Origin: Candidatus Pantoea soli | Lineage (GTDB): Bacteria; Pseudomonadota; Gammaproteobacteria; Enterobacterales; Enterobacteriaceae | DNA: 64,000 bases | Direction: 5' to 3' | Assembly: GCF_007833795.1 (NCBI RefSeq) | Contig: NZ_CP032704.1 | Span: 211,666-275,665 of the forward strand | The notes under the pieces: generated by a model | Database searches by the model: none | Told to the model about the DNA's origin: nothing | Seen by the model: the letters and a program-made list of their open reading frames with translations, nothing else | Shown: positions 17,318 through 26,120 of the stretch, piece after piece | Layout of the letters: each line of letters begins with the position of its first letter | Position numbering within the stretch: position 1 is the first letter of the stretch | Program-made: the position numbers and the translations under genes

Positions 17318-17497
17318 GGGTTCTGTGTTCATGGCAGGCACCGTGTTTAGCAGGCCGGGGCCTGACGCTTACCCTGAGCGTATTCAGTCTGGCTGATGTC
17401 CGGCATATTGCATTTATACAGCCTGCCACCTGCGCGGATATGAAAACCTGGCGATAAAGGATTTTGGTATAGCAGACAGAGCGCAGTATTGAAAAAA
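17318..17497 (+). other. Possible remnant of a PemK/MazF toxin gene
   Basis: Starting inside the antitoxin gene, a frame reads MTRRRVKNQSEGS, a start typical of PemK-like toxins, but it stops after about 36 codons. In another frame 17356-17457 reads GLTLTLSVFSLADV...TCADMKTW and stops. Neither is an intact toxin. Reading these as decay is inference. Confidence 0.3.
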
Positions 17498-17536
17498 TAG
17501 ACTGTGATATATATGCTGTATAGACTGTAATATATA
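17498..17536. promoter_or_regulatory. Direct repeats in the higBA promoter
   Basis: TAGACTGTGATATATA (17498) and TAGACTGTAATATATA (17521) are 23 bases apart, just before the toxin gene. They are a likely operator for the HigA-type antitoxin, and the A+T-rich part may include the -10 element. Confidence 0.5.
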
Positions 17537-17547
17537 AAGGTGGGCGT

Positions 17548-17907
17548 GTGTGGATCGTTGAAACCACGGATTTATTCGCGGAATGGCTCAGAGAGCAGGA
17601 CAGGGCGATGCAGCTGGATGTGCTTGCCGCACTGAACCTTCTGAAGCAGGAAGGTCCGCATCTTGGCCGGCCGCATGTGGATACGCTTTACGGCTCAAAA
17701 ATCCCGAACATGAAAGAACTGAGGGTACAGAGCAACGGGCGGCCCGTAAGAGGGTTCTTTGTGTTTGACCCCATGCGTAAAGCGATTGTCCTGTGTGCGG
17801 GTAATAAAGAAGGCGCAGATGAAAAGCGCTTCTACAAGACCATGATTAAAACAGCGGAAAATGAGTACCACCGACATCTGGACCAACTGAAACGGAGCGG
17901 GAAATGA
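17548..17907 (+). CDS. HigB/RelE-family toxin (Gp49-like)
   Basis: 119 residues from GTG 17548, with AAGG 7 bases upstream. Typical of the phage-derived Gp49/HigB group of ribosome-dependent mRNA interferases: LGRPHVDTLYGSKIPNMKELRV, GRPVRGFFVFDPMRKAIVLCAGNKEG, and the ending DEKRFYKTMIKTAENEYHRHL. Overlaps the antitoxin gene by four bases (ATGA); the toxin comes first, as in higBA. Confidence 0.88.
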   Translation: MWIVETTDLFAEWLREQDRAMQLDVLAALNLLKQEGPHLGRPHVDTLYGSKIPNMKELRVQSNGRPVRGFFVFDPMRKAIVLCAGNKEGADEKRFYKTMIKTAENEYHRHLDQLKRSGK

Positions 17908-18203
17908 AAACGCTTGATGACCTGATGGCTGATCTGACACCTGATGAACTCACTCAGGTTCATGAAAAAGTCGCGGCAATGCGACTTGATTCTCAGCTGT
18001 ATAAACTGCGCGAGGCGCTGTCGAAAACCCAAAAGCAGCAGGCTGAAGCCATGGGTATTGCACAGCCTTCTGTTGCGGCTATTGAAGGGCGCGGTGAAGA
18101 TCTCAAAATTGCCACGCTCAAACGTTATGTTGAGGCGCTTGGCGGTCAGCTGACAATTGGCGTCAATATGCCTGGCGGTGAGCACGTTGATTTTACCCTC
18201 TGA
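17904..18203 (+). CDS. HigA-type antitoxin (XRE HTH)
   Basis: 99 residues. HTH_XRE in LYKLREALSKTQKQQAEAMGIAQPSVAAIEGRGEDLKIATLKRYVEALGGQL. The N-terminal part (MKTLDDLMADLTPDELTQVHEKVAAM) probably blocks the toxin. It also represses the operon, likely at the 17498/17521 repeats. The pair would stabilise the plasmid by killing plasmid-free daughters. Confidence 0.88.
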   Translation: MKTLDDLMADLTPDELTQVHEKVAAMRLDSQLYKLREALSKTQKQQAEAMGIAQPSVAAIEGRGEDLKIATLKRYVEALGGQLTIGVNMPGGEHVDFTL

Positions 18204-18391
18204 GTGATGCTGATTTCCCGGTGCGTCAGCGTACTGCGCCTGACGCATTTTTCGGCGAGTAACGGCGAGCGATGCCCCTGTGAGTCACGCAAAACAGGGA
18301 CGTTATGGCTGGCATCAGGGCCTGTCTGAGAAAGCGTTTCCGATACAGGTTCCTGAGAAAAAAACAGGCGAACTCCCGTTTGCCTGCCCGG

Positions 18392-19430
18392 CTATAATAC
18401 GCGTGCAACAGGAATGTCAGACCAGCGTGTGGTCCAGGCTGGACTGAGCATCTCCCGCTTCATGTTCCATTCGGTATTCACGCCCTGTCCTGCAAACCAC
18501 ACGTTTCCCAGCCCGGACTGATTAATGCCGTCCAGCACTTTCATGAGCTGCACACTGTTCTTTCGTGGCTGCCTGTCATCAAAGAGATTGAGCTGACTCA
18601 CTCCGTCCGGAGTAAAGTCATCGAGCATGATGCCCGCTTTCATGTACCGGCGACCTTCGAGCCAGATGCGATCGAGCGATCGCATGGCCACGTCAATAAT
18701 GTCCCGCGTATCCTGGGTGGGCAGGCTGAGCTTTTCTCCGGCGCTGTTTCCGTAAAACACCTCGTTGACCGCATGCGGCGAGGTGCGAATAAACACGCTG
18801 ACACGCCGGCAGAACTGCCGCTCGCCCCGGAGCTTTTCGGCCGCTCTTGTCGCGTACAGGCACAGCGCCTGCTGCATGGCGACCTTTGAGGTGATGCGCT
18901 CACCAAAAGAGCGGGAGCAGCAAATTTGTTGTTTGGCAGGGGGCAGTTCCTCAAGCGGAATACAGGATTCGCCGTTCAGTTCGCGTACGGTTCTCTCCAG
19001 AACCACGTTAAAGTTTTTCCGGATGAGGGCAGGGTGGGCGCGTGCCAGCTGTAGCGCATTATGGATACCCATCAGATTCAGGCGTTTGCCGATGCGACGT
19101 CCCACCCCCCAGATTTCTTCCACAGGCTGATTTTCCAGAAGAGTAGCGGTGCGCTTTGGGTTGTCTGGCGTAAGCGCGAGCACGCCCCGAAACTGTGGCC
19201 ACTCCTTGCTGGCCCACTGTGCTGACTTCGCCAGCGTTTTGGTCGGCCCCATACCAACGCCAATAACCAGCCCGGTGGTATTCATCACATGTGTTCTGAG
19301 GCGGCGGCCAAAATGTTCATAATCTTCGCAGCCGTTAATGCCCGTCAGGTCGAGGAACATTTCATCAATGCTGTACTGTTCAACACGGGGTGTCAGTTCT
19401 TCCAGGGCTGTCATCACGCGCTGGCTGAGA
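18392..19430 (-). pseudogene. umuC: umuC, 3' part, separated by insertion of the 12.9-kb element
   Basis: The Y-family DNA polymerase V subunit, from about residue 80 to the end: SQRVMTALEELTPRVEQYSIDEMFLDLTGI (palm with catalytic SIDE), VIGVGMGPTKTLAK, PVEEIWGVGRRIGKRL (HhH), little finger and the C-terminal QLNLFDD beta-clamp motif. The N-terminal 79 codons lie 12.9 kb away at 32344-32580 in the same orientation. The open frame runs past 19430 into element sequence (VYSLNVAFHITYY), so no proper start remains. The two native parts add up to about 424 codons, the size of intact UmuC: the insertion was clean. Confidence 0.92.
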
Positions 19431-19437
19431 TAGTAAG

Positions 19438-19452
19438 TTATGTGGAATGCAA
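19438..19452 (+). repeat. Left terminal inverted repeat of the umuC element
   Basis: TTATGTGGAATGCAA, 15 of 15 bases matching the inverse of 32325-32339. Probable recombinase core site. Confidence 0.85.
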
Positions 19453-19503
19453 CATTGAGTGAGTAAACTTTGAGCAGCGATATTGCTGTCAGAGGAGAAC
19501 ACG

Positions 19504-20487
19504 ATGCTGATTCCACCGGATGAACATGCTCTGTTACTGGTAGAGCGCTGGCTGAAGCTTTTATCAGATCTTGGCAGGGCTCAGGCCACACTCTCAGCCT
19601 ACCGTAATGCCTTAAACCATTATTTTTCGTTCTGCAGTCAGAACGGAATTAAACCTGATAAGGCCCGGTTTGAAGATCTGGCCGCCTACATCAGCCCTCA
19701 GTTACCCGGAATGTCGTTCCCCGTGGCCAGCGCCACGCTTCAGCTGCGCCTGTCGGCAATCCGTCTCTGGTATGACTTTCTGATGTACCAGGATCTCTGT
19801 CTGATAAATCCGCTGCCCCGCTCCGGCACGCCCGGCACGCTGAGTTCTGGCAGGGGCTTGGTCCCCCGCGTCGTGAAGCTGCCACGGATCCCTGACGATG
19901 CACAGTGGCAGTCTTTTCTTTTTCATGCGGCCTCGTCCCCGCTGCGTGACCGCCTGATGCTGGCACTAACCTACTACGGTGCGCTGCGGCGATCTGAAAT
20001 TACCTCCCTGAGTCTCGAAGACCTCGACTTTGCACACCGGCTTATCCGTATCCGGGCAGAAACCACGAAGAGCCGGCGGGAGCGTATCGTCTGTTACAGC
20101 CCGGCCGTTGCACCCGTGCTGGCGGCCCACCTTATGCAGATGAAGCGGGCAGGAATCATCAGAGGTGCCCTGTTTCGTTCTGAGTCGGATCGTAATCAGG
20201 GCGCACCGCTCTCATTCTGGACCTGGAGCAAAACGGTACGGGAATGGGCACTGATTTCAGGGCTACCGGATATCTCAACCCATACCTTCCGCCACCTGCG
20301 CCTCACACATCTGGCGCGCGCAGGCTGGAAGCTGCACGAGCTGGCTACCTATGCGGGACACCGCGACCTGGCCACTACCCAGATTTACATCCACCTTTCC
20401 GGGCGGGATCTCGCCGCCAGGATGGCGGGCGCGATAGAAACGGCAGATCTCAGAATGGCGAACCTCATTTTCAGCGCGGAGAAATAG
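19504..20487 (+). CDS. Tyrosine recombinase 1 (TnpA/XerD-like)
   Basis: 327 residues from ATG 19504, with AGAGGAG 6 bases upstream. N-terminal SAM-like core-binding domain (LSDLGRAQATLSAYRNALNHY) and a complete catalytic domain: Arg in YYGALRRSEITSL, H-x-x-R in HTFRHLRLTHLA, His in YAGHRDLATTQIYIHLS, and the nucleophile Tyr in the same segment. It is followed by the second recombinase after a one-base gap. Expected to cut and join at the 15-bp ends of the element. Confidence 0.92.
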   Translation: MLIPPDEHALLLVERWLKLLSDLGRAQATLSAYRNALNHYFSFCSQNGIKPDKARFEDLAAYISPQLPGMSFPVASATLQLRLSAIRLWYDFLMYQDLCLINPLPRSGTPGTLSSGRGLVPRVVKLPRIPDDAQWQSFLFHAASSPLRDRLMLALTYYGALRRSEITSLSLEDLDFAHRLIRIRAETTKSRRERIVCYSPAVAPVLAAHLMQMKRAGIIRGALFRSESDRNQGAPLSFWTWSKTVREWALISGLPDISTHTFRHLRLTHLARAGWKLHELATYAGHRDLATTQIYIHLSGRDLAARMAGAIETADLRMANLIFSAEK

Positions 20488-20488
20488 C

Positions 20489-22606
20489 ATGAGCACTCAA
20501 AGACCGATTGAATGCAACTGGCGTCCGTTCGACATGACTGCATACCGGCTTGAAACGTCACTGAGTTCCGCTGAACAGGTGGCGCTGGCCAGCTCTCACA
20601 GCCGGTCCGGTATGTCACGCATGGATCCCGTACCAGACCTTATCAGACCGCTGGCGGATATTGCCGCCGCAAGCGGATGCGGCAGAAAAATCACCAGACT
20701 TGTAATAACCAGATTGCTGCGTGAAATGCATGTAACCGGCATACCCTGCTGGTGCTGGTCGCAGGAACGCTGGCAGACACTCTGCCGGGAAGTCCGTGAT
20801 GGCCGGCCGTTAATAGCCGCTTTTGCCTGGCATCTTGCTGATTTGCATGACCCGCTCAGCCTGCCCGATATCCGGAAACCCGCCCTGTATGCCTCAGCTA
20901 TCTTTGGCCAGGCTTTTTATCACCAGGAGCTGCAACGACTTACCGATACGCTGACGTCGCTGGGATATGCCCCTGCCAGCCAGAAAAATCATGTCTCTGG
21001 CATACTGGCCACGCTGATGATCGTGAACAGGGATCCCCGGCTTGAGTCATTTACGCCGGAACTGCTCTGGCAGGTCCAGTCCGGCATGGAGGCAGGGACT
21101 TCCCGCTATGTCGGTCGCGTTTCACATGCGCTCGCCGCGCTGGGCATTATCAGCACCCCAATGAGGATGCGAAACTACACGCAGTGGTATGAAAAGCCGG
21201 TGGAAGGCATCGATCCGGCCTGGGTACACTGGTGCCGTCGCTGGCGGGAAACGTCGGTGCTCAGGCCCCGCTCCTGCGAAAGCCTGTACAGTTTTATTCT
21301 GCGATGCGGCCTCTGGCTGGCAGAAGCGCATCCGGAGGTAAGAGAACCGGCTGACTGGACGATGGAAACCTGCGCCAGCTTTATCGCGGCGGTAGGCCGG
21401 ATGAATGTGGATGATCTTCAGCTGGGCACTGAAAGGGGCATCCGCAAATCGGTGCGCTCCGGCGAGCCCATGATGCCGCATTCCAGGGCGAATTTTATCT
21501 ATTCATTGCGCCGTTTTATGATTGATTACGAAAACTGGGGCTGGGGACGCCTGCGTTTCAGCCCTGCCCGTCATCTCTCCACGCCCGATACGCCCCTTTT
21601 CCGCCGTGGGGTCAATCCCCGGGTGATCGACGATCCGGTCTGGCTGAAGCTCATCTGGGCCAGCCTCAATCTGCGTCAGGAAGACCTGCTCACTGAAATA
21701 CACTATCCGCTGGCCATGCTGCAGGCGATGGCCGTTATCTGGACCCATGCAGGGCTGCGGAAAAACGAGTTGCTCCGTCTGACGACAGGATGCATCACGC
21801 CGCAGGCGGATGAAATAGTGAAGGAGGACGGCAGCATTATCCCGGCCGGAACGCTGTGCTACCTGCATATCCCTGCCGGAAAAACCTCAAAAGCCTTTGT
21901 TAAGCCGGTAGCAGCCGTGGTGAAAAAATACGTCGATCTCTGGCTGGATGAGCGCCCGGCAGAACAGGCAATGTTGGCCGACGATCGGACGGGTGAGAAA
22001 GTCCGGCTTCTGTTTCAGTACCGCGGTAAGCCTGCCGGCAGCGCTATCCTCAACCGCACGGTAATACCGATGCTCTGCGCGAGGGCGGGCGTGCCCTCAG
22101 AAGACAGCGGCGGAATGATAACCAGCCACCGGGGACGGGCCTCAGCGGTGACGGCACTGGCCAGCGTCCCACAGGGCATGTCGCTGTATGAACTGATGCA
22201 GTGGACCGGGCATTCAACGCCCCAGTCCACCATGCATTATATTCGTATCCGTCCGACTCAGCTGGCCGCCTCGTTCGCCAAAGCAGACAGGGTCGCTCAC
22301 ATGATAAGCGTGCTGATTGATCACGACCCTGACGCCGCCAGCCTGACAGGCCCCGCGACGTACTATGATTTGGGTGACTCATACTGCACAAATCCCTTCT
22401 GGAGCAGCTGTCAGCACCGGATGGCCTGCATCGGCTGCGATTTCAACCTGCTTAAAGACAGCGCGCGCGGGCTGATACTGGAGAGTAAAGCATCCATCCG
22501 GCGTTACCTCGAAGAGGTTCCGCTCACTCCCGATGAGAGAGCCATACTGGAGCAGGATGCTGAAAAGGTTGGGCATGCTCTCACAAGACCGGGGCCACAA
22601 TCCTGA
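20489..22606 (+). CDS. Tyrosine recombinase 2, large (TnpB-like)
   Basis: 705 residues, much longer than a normal integrase. The N-terminal 350 residues have no motif I recognise. The C-terminal half has the catalytic set: THAGLRKNELLRLTTG (Arg), SHRGRASAVTALA (H-x-x-R), WTGHSTPQSTMHYIRI (His and Tyr). A Cys-rich tail follows (CTNPFWSSCQHRMACIGCDFN), which may bind zinc, as in Tn554 TnpB-like proteins. Two recombinases without a TnpC partner differ from Tn554, where three genes are needed, and from RIT elements, which carry three recombinases. Confidence 0.88.
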   Translation: MSTQRPIECNWRPFDMTAYRLETSLSSAEQVALASSHSRSGMSRMDPVPDLIRPLADIAAASGCGRKITRLVITRLLREMHVTGIPCWCWSQERWQTLCREVRDGRPLIAAFAWHLADLHDPLSLPDIRKPALYASAIFGQAFYHQELQRLTDTLTSLGYAPASQKNHVSGILATLMIVNRDPRLESFTPELLWQVQSGMEAGTSRYVGRVSHALAALGIISTPMRMRNYTQWYEKPVEGIDPAWVHWCRRWRETSVLRPRSCESLYSFILRCGLWLAEAHPEVREPADWTMETCASFIAAVGRMNVDDLQLGTERGIRKSVRSGEPMMPHSRANFIYSLRRFMIDYENWGWGRLRFSPARHLSTPDTPLFRRGVNPRVIDDPVWLKLIWASLNLRQEDLLTEIHYPLAMLQAMAVIWTHAGLRKNELLRLTTGCITPQADEIVKEDGSIIPAGTLCYLHIPAGKTSKAFVKPVAAVVKKYVDLWLDERPAEQAMLADDRTGEKVRLLFQYRGKPAGSAILNRTVIPMLCARAGVPSEDSGGMITSHRGRASAVTALASVPQGMSLYELMQWTGHSTPQSTMHYIRIRPTQLAASFAKADRVAHMISVLIDHDPDAASLTGPATYYDLGDSYCTNPFWSSCQHRMACIGCDFNLLKDSARGLILESKASIRRYLEEVPLTPDERAILEQDAEKVGHALTRPGPQS

Positions 22607-22730
22607 CGGATCAGATGCCTACAATGTCCGGCCTGAGGGTATCGGTGCAGAATCAGTACAGACGACCGAACGTCGTATTGATATAAATTTGATTATAGTG
22701 GGCGTGATGCCGTAACTGATGGAGCAGCAG

Positions 22731-23132
22731 ATGAGAAAACAGAAGCGATGTATGGGGTATGTGGCTGTCGTTGTCGATGACTACGATCGTGCAATTGAGT
22801 ACTACACCGATAAGCTGGGCTTTACCCTGATTGAGGACACGCCGCAGCCGGGTAAGCGCTGGGTCGTCGTGACGCCGGCCCCTGACAGCGACTGTGCTAT
22901 TCTTCTTGCCCGCGCGTCGAATGACCGGCAGGAAGGCTTTATCGGCAACCAGTGCGGCGGGCGGGTTTTTCTGTTTCTGCAGACCGACGACTTCTGGCGC
23001 GATTACAATGCTATGAAGGCAAAAGGCGTCCACTTCTGTCAGGAGCCGCGGGAGGAAGAATACGGAATGGTTGTCGTGTTTGAGGACCTCTATGGTAATC
23101 GCTGGGACCTTTACCAGAACAGGCAGACCTGA
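22731..23132 (+). CDS. VOC-family (glyoxalase/dioxygenase superfamily) protein
   Basis: About 133 residues; ATG 22731 has GGAG 6 bases upstream. The single VOC domain with beta-alpha-beta-beta-beta units is visible: MGYVAVVVDDYDRAIEYYTDKLGFTLIEDTP, RWVVVTPAP, and the end FEDLYGNRWDLYQ with the metal-ligand Glu and the GNRWDL motif. Substrate unknown; proteins of this kind often detoxify small molecules. It reads toward crcB, with a perfect hairpin between the two. Confidence 0.8.
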   Translation: MRKQKRCMGYVAVVVDDYDRAIEYYTDKLGFTLIEDTPQPGKRWVVVTPAPDSDCAILLARASNDRQEGFIGNQCGGRVFLFLQTDDFWRDYNAMKAKGVHFCQEPREEEYGMVVVFEDLYGNRWDLYQNRQT

Positions 23133-23197
23133 AACTCTGTCTCGACAGTGTCCCGGATTTAGGGGAAGCATTACAGGCGTAAACCCTGTCGGGTCAG

Positions 23198-23227
23198 ACC
23201 TCAGTGCAGCGGTCGCTGCACTGAGGT
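23198..23227. terminator. Perfect 14-bp hairpin between VOC and crcB genes
   Basis: ACCTCAGTGCAGCG and CGCTGCACTGAGGT around two bases. It lies between two convergent gene ends, so a bidirectional terminator is likely, although neither side has a clear U-tract. Confidence 0.5.
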
Positions 23228-23258
23228 ATCCCCTGGATTAAAGGCCGTACGGTCCGGG

Positions 23259-23639
23259 TTAACCACACAGCGTCATGATATAAAATCCGGCCGCCGTCAT
23301 GACCAGCGAACCCAGCACGTGTATCAGCACCGAGGCGGCTGCCCAGGCATAGCTGCCGGACTGCAGCAGGGCAAAAACCTCAGCTGAAAATGTGGAGAAG
23401 GTCGTCATTCCGCCACACAGCCCGGTGGTAATGAGCAGCCGCCAGGCCGGATCGAGGCCGGGATGGCGCAGAAAATACGCCAGCGCCGCCCCGATGATAA
23501 ATCCACCCAGCAGGTTGACCAGCAGCGTCCCCGGCGGCAGGTCCGGAAAAAGCGCGTTCAGGCGTGCGCCCAGCTGCCAGCGGATTACACACCCTAAAGC
23601 ACCGCCGGTGATGACGGCAAAAAGCTGATTCACGTTCAC
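23259..23639 (-). CDS. crcB: Fluoride exporter CrcB/FluC
   Basis: 126 residues, four membrane segments. Forms a dual-topology dimeric fluoride channel that lets F- leave the cell. Signature segments: ITGGALGCVIRWQLGARLN, GTLLVNLLGGFIIG (pore Asn), and TGLCGGMTTFSTFSAE (the TTFSTFS phenylalanine-box motif). Last gene of the riboswitch-controlled operon, 5 bases after gpmA. This assignment explains why enolase and pyrophosphatase travel with it. Confidence 0.95.
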   Translation of the reverse strand: MNVNQLFAVITGGALGCVIRWQLGARLNALFPDLPPGTLLVNLLGGFIIGAALAYFLRHPGLDPAWRLLITTGLCGGMTTFSTFSAEVFALLQSGSYAWAAASVLIHVLGSLVMTAAGFYIMTLCG

Positions 23640-23644
23640 TCCTG

Positions 23645-24346
23645 TTATTTTTTTATATTCAGAGCATCACGGGACACGACCTGTGCGGCCGCATCCATCT
23701 GGTATACCGCCGGCACGCCGGTCGGGATATGCAGCTGTGCCACGCTGTCGTGGGGCATGCCGTCCAGAAAGGCGGTCAGGGCGCGCAGCGTGTTGCCGTG
23801 CGCCACGATCAGAACGGTACTTCCGCAGCGCAGCTGTGGCACCACAACGTGGTGCCAGTACGGCATGACGCGACGCAGGGTCATTTCCAGGCTTTCCGTT
23901 GCAGGCAGGTCGGCCAGCGCAACGCGGCGGTAGCGCGGGTCCCGACGCAGCTGAGCCGGCGCCTCCGTGTCCGCGGGAGGAATACCGCTGAAGCTTTTGC
24001 GCCAGAGCCGGACGGTCTCTGCGCCCATCAGCCGGGCAGCCGCGTCCTTGTTCAGCCCCTGCAGCGCACCGTAGTGCCGCTCGTTCAGCCGCCAGTTTTT
24101 TTCCACGGGCGTCCAGCTGCGGTCAATACGGTCCAGCACCCGCCAGACCGTATGAACACAGCGCGTCATCACCGAGGTGAAGACCCGGTCGGGCATCAGG
24201 CCCGCTGCCCGCAGCGCGTCACCGGCCCGGTCGGCCTCCTGCCGCCCCCGGTCCGTCAGCGGCACGTCCGTCCATCCGGTAAATCGGTTTTCCCGGTTCC
24301 ACTGGCTTTCGCCGTGGCGCAGGAGGATCAGCGTTGCTGGTGCCAC
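23645..24346 (-). CDS. gpmA: 2,3-BPG-dependent phosphoglycerate mutase
   Basis: 233 residues from GTG 24346, with GGGAGC about 7-8 bases upstream. This gives VAPATLILLRHGESQWN, the usual GpmA N-terminus; the frame opens upstream to 24439, inside eno. Catalytic LRHGE, ENRFTGWTDVPLT, NERHYGALQGLNK and VAHGNTLRAL are all present. Interconverts 3- and 2-phosphoglycerate in glycolysis, the step before enolase. A plasmid copy next to eno would help carry glycolytic flux when fluoride blocks enolase and 2-phosphoglycerate builds up. Confidence 0.9.
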   Translation of the reverse strand: MAPATLILLRHGESQWNRENRFTGWTDVPLTDRGRQEADRAGDALRAAGLMPDRVFTSVMTRCVHTVWRVLDRIDRSWTPVEKNWRLNERHYGALQGLNKDAAARLMGAETVRLWRKSFSGIPPADTEAPAQLRRDPRYRRVALADLPATESLEMTLRRVMPYWHHVVVPQLRCGSTVLIVAHGNTLRALTAFLDGMPHDSVAQLHIPTGVPAVYQMDAAAQVVSRDALNIKK

Positions 24347-24389
24347 AGGCAGTGCTCCCGTGCCGGGCGCGGACCGTCCGGCGGATGCT

Positions 24390-25679
24390 TTACGTGCGGC
24401 GCACAAACGCATGAAGCCCCGCGTAGTGCGCATCGTCACCCAGCGCCTGCTCGATGCGCATCAGCTGGTTGTACTTTTCCACGCGTTCGCCGCGGCACGG
24501 CGCGCCGGTTTTCAGGTGTCCCGCGCGCAGTGCCACCGTCAGGTCGGCAAGGAACGTGTCCGTGGTTTCCCCGCTGCGGTGGGACATGAACGCGCCCCAG
24601 CCGTGCCGCTGGCAGAGCGCCACGGCGTCCAGCGTTTCGCTGAGCGAGCCTATCTGATTGAGCTTAATCAGCGCGGCGCTGGCGAGGTTTTCGTCTATGC
24701 CGCGCTGAATGTACTTCACGTTGGTGACAAAAAGGTCGTCGCCAACCAGCTCGGCCCGGCCCGCGAGCTGCTGGTGCAGATGCTTCCAGCCCGCCCAGTC
24801 GTCCTCGGCCAGGCCGTCTTCCAGCAGGATGACCGGAAACTGGTCCATCAGCTCGCCGTAGTACGCCGTCATTTCCGCCGCGCTCAGCGCGCTGCCCTCG
24901 GTGCGCAGATGATACTGACCGTCAGCGTAAAACTCACTTGAGGCGGGGTCCATGCAGATGCTGATGTCCTCTCCGGGCCGGTATCCCGCCTTCTCAATCG
25001 CCTGTACGATAAACGCCAGCGGGTCGCGGTTCGACGACACGGCGGGCGCAAAGCCGCCTTCGTCTCCCACTGCCGCCGAGAGGTTTTTGTCCAGCAGGAT
25101 CTGGCGCAGCGCCTGATAGACCTCGCTGCCCTGACGTACGGCCTCGCGCAGCGTGGGCGCGCCGTGCGGGGCTATCATAAACTCCTGGAAGTCCGCGCCC
25201 TGACCGCGGGCGTGCACGCCGCCGTTGATGATGTTCATGCACGGCACGGGCAGCAGGTTCGCCTGCAGGCCCCCCAGGTAGCGCCACAGCGGCTCGTGCG
25301 AGGCCTGAGCCGCCAGCCGGGCCACCGCCAGCGACACGCCCAGAATGGCATTGGCACCCAGGCGACTCTTGTTCTCCGTGCCGTCCAGCGCCAGCATGAT
25401 GTTGTCCAGCTGACGCTGCTCGCGCACGTCGCTGCCGCGCACGGCCTGGCAGATTTCCGTATTAACCGCCCTGACGGCATCCAGAACGCCTTTGCCGCCA
25501 AAACGGTGTGCGTCACCGTCGCGGCGCTCTGCGGCCTCGCGCGACCCGGTGCTGGCCCCGGAAGGCACCGAGGCGCGCGCCATCATCCCGTCCGCGGTCC
25601 GGGCTTCGACTTCAACCGTGGGGTTGCCGCGCGAGTCAAGAATTTCCCGGGCGGTCACGTTATCCAGTGTAAAACGCAT
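24390..25679 (-). CDS. eno: Enolase, plasmid-borne
   Basis: 429 residues, near the usual 430. Residues of the family are present: SGASTG loop, MNIINGGVHA, AVGDEGGFAP, Mg ligands in ICMDPASSEF, LLEDGLAEDDW and VGDDLFVTN, catalytic Lys in ALIKLNQIGSL, and SHRSGET. The C-terminal TGAPCRGERVEKYNQLMRIEQAL differs from the TGSMSRSDR of chromosomal E. coli enolase. Enolase is the classic fluoride-inhibited glycolytic enzyme (Mg-F-phosphate complex), so an additional or less sensitive copy fits resistance. Reduced fluoride sensitivity is not shown. Confidence 0.95.
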   Translation of the reverse strand: MRFTLDNVTAREILDSRGNPTVEVEARTADGMMARASVPSGASTGSREAAERRDGDAHRFGGKGVLDAVRAVNTEICQAVRGSDVREQRQLDNIMLALDGTENKSRLGANAILGVSLAVARLAAQASHEPLWRYLGGLQANLLPVPCMNIINGGVHARGQGADFQEFMIAPHGAPTLREAVRQGSEVYQALRQILLDKNLSAAVGDEGGFAPAVSSNRDPLAFIVQAIEKAGYRPGEDISICMDPASSEFYADGQYHLRTEGSALSAAEMTAYYGELMDQFPVILLEDGLAEDDWAGWKHLHQQLAGRAELVGDDLFVTNVKYIQRGIDENLASAALIKLNQIGSLSETLDAVALCQRHGWGAFMSHRSGETTDTFLADLTVALRAGHLKTGAPCRGERVEKYNQLMRIEQALGDDAHYAGLHAFVRRT

Positions 25680-25694
25680 GGTATTTCTCCCGGT

Positions 25695-26120
25695 TCAGTC
25701 AGTCAGGTGAGTGATAAGCACATCCACCGTAAGGTGGTTGATGTAGTCCGCCGAGTGGGAGGTGAGCATGCCCATAAAGCGGTTGCGGTGCCCGGCAAGC
25801 ACGAGGTCCACGCCCAGCTCCGCGATGCACTTCTCCACGTCCTCAAAACGGCGCATGGTGACCAGCTCCCGCGTATCGACCTCCTCAGGCACGGAGGCCG
25901 CCAGCTCGCTCAGAAACGCCTTGGCTTTAACCACCTCGTCCGACACGACGTCGTCCATCAGGCTGTCGGACACATAGTTCATCTCCCTGTAATCGTCGCT
26001 GATGTGGGCCAGGGTGATTTTCATGCCGAGCGGCTGCGCCAGCGCAACCGCGCGCTTCAGCAGGAGGGTGCCGTCGTCTTTATCGTTCACAAGAATCAGT
26101 GCGTGGGTGTAGCAGGTCAT
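25695..26120 (-). CDS. Universal stress protein (UspA superfamily)
   Basis: 141 residues. Single Usp domain: HALILVNDKDDGTLLLKRAVALAQ at the start, ITLAHISDDYREM, then DLVLAGHRNRFMGMLTSHSADYINHLTVDVLITH, the G-x2-R-x9-G-type nucleotide loop with some substitutions. Its ATG overlaps the ppaC stop by four bases and it ends 15 bases before eno, inside the fluoride operon. Role in fluoride tolerance unknown. Confidence 0.9.
   Translation of the reverse strand: MTCYTHALILVNDKDDGTLLLKRAVALAQPLGMKITLAHISDDYREMNYVSDSLMDDVVSDEVVKAKAFLSELAASVPEEVDTRELVTMRRFEDVEKCIAELGVDLVLAGHRNRFMGMLTSHSADYINHLTVDVLITHLTD

Noticed and set aside
22653..23171. 172-residue minus-strand frame opposite the VOC gene
   Set aside because: Antisense shadow of a clear VOC-domain protein; no motif or ribosome site.
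23729..24589. 286-residue plus-strand frame opposite gpmA and eno
   Set aside because: GC-rich antisense frame over two well-recognised enzymes.
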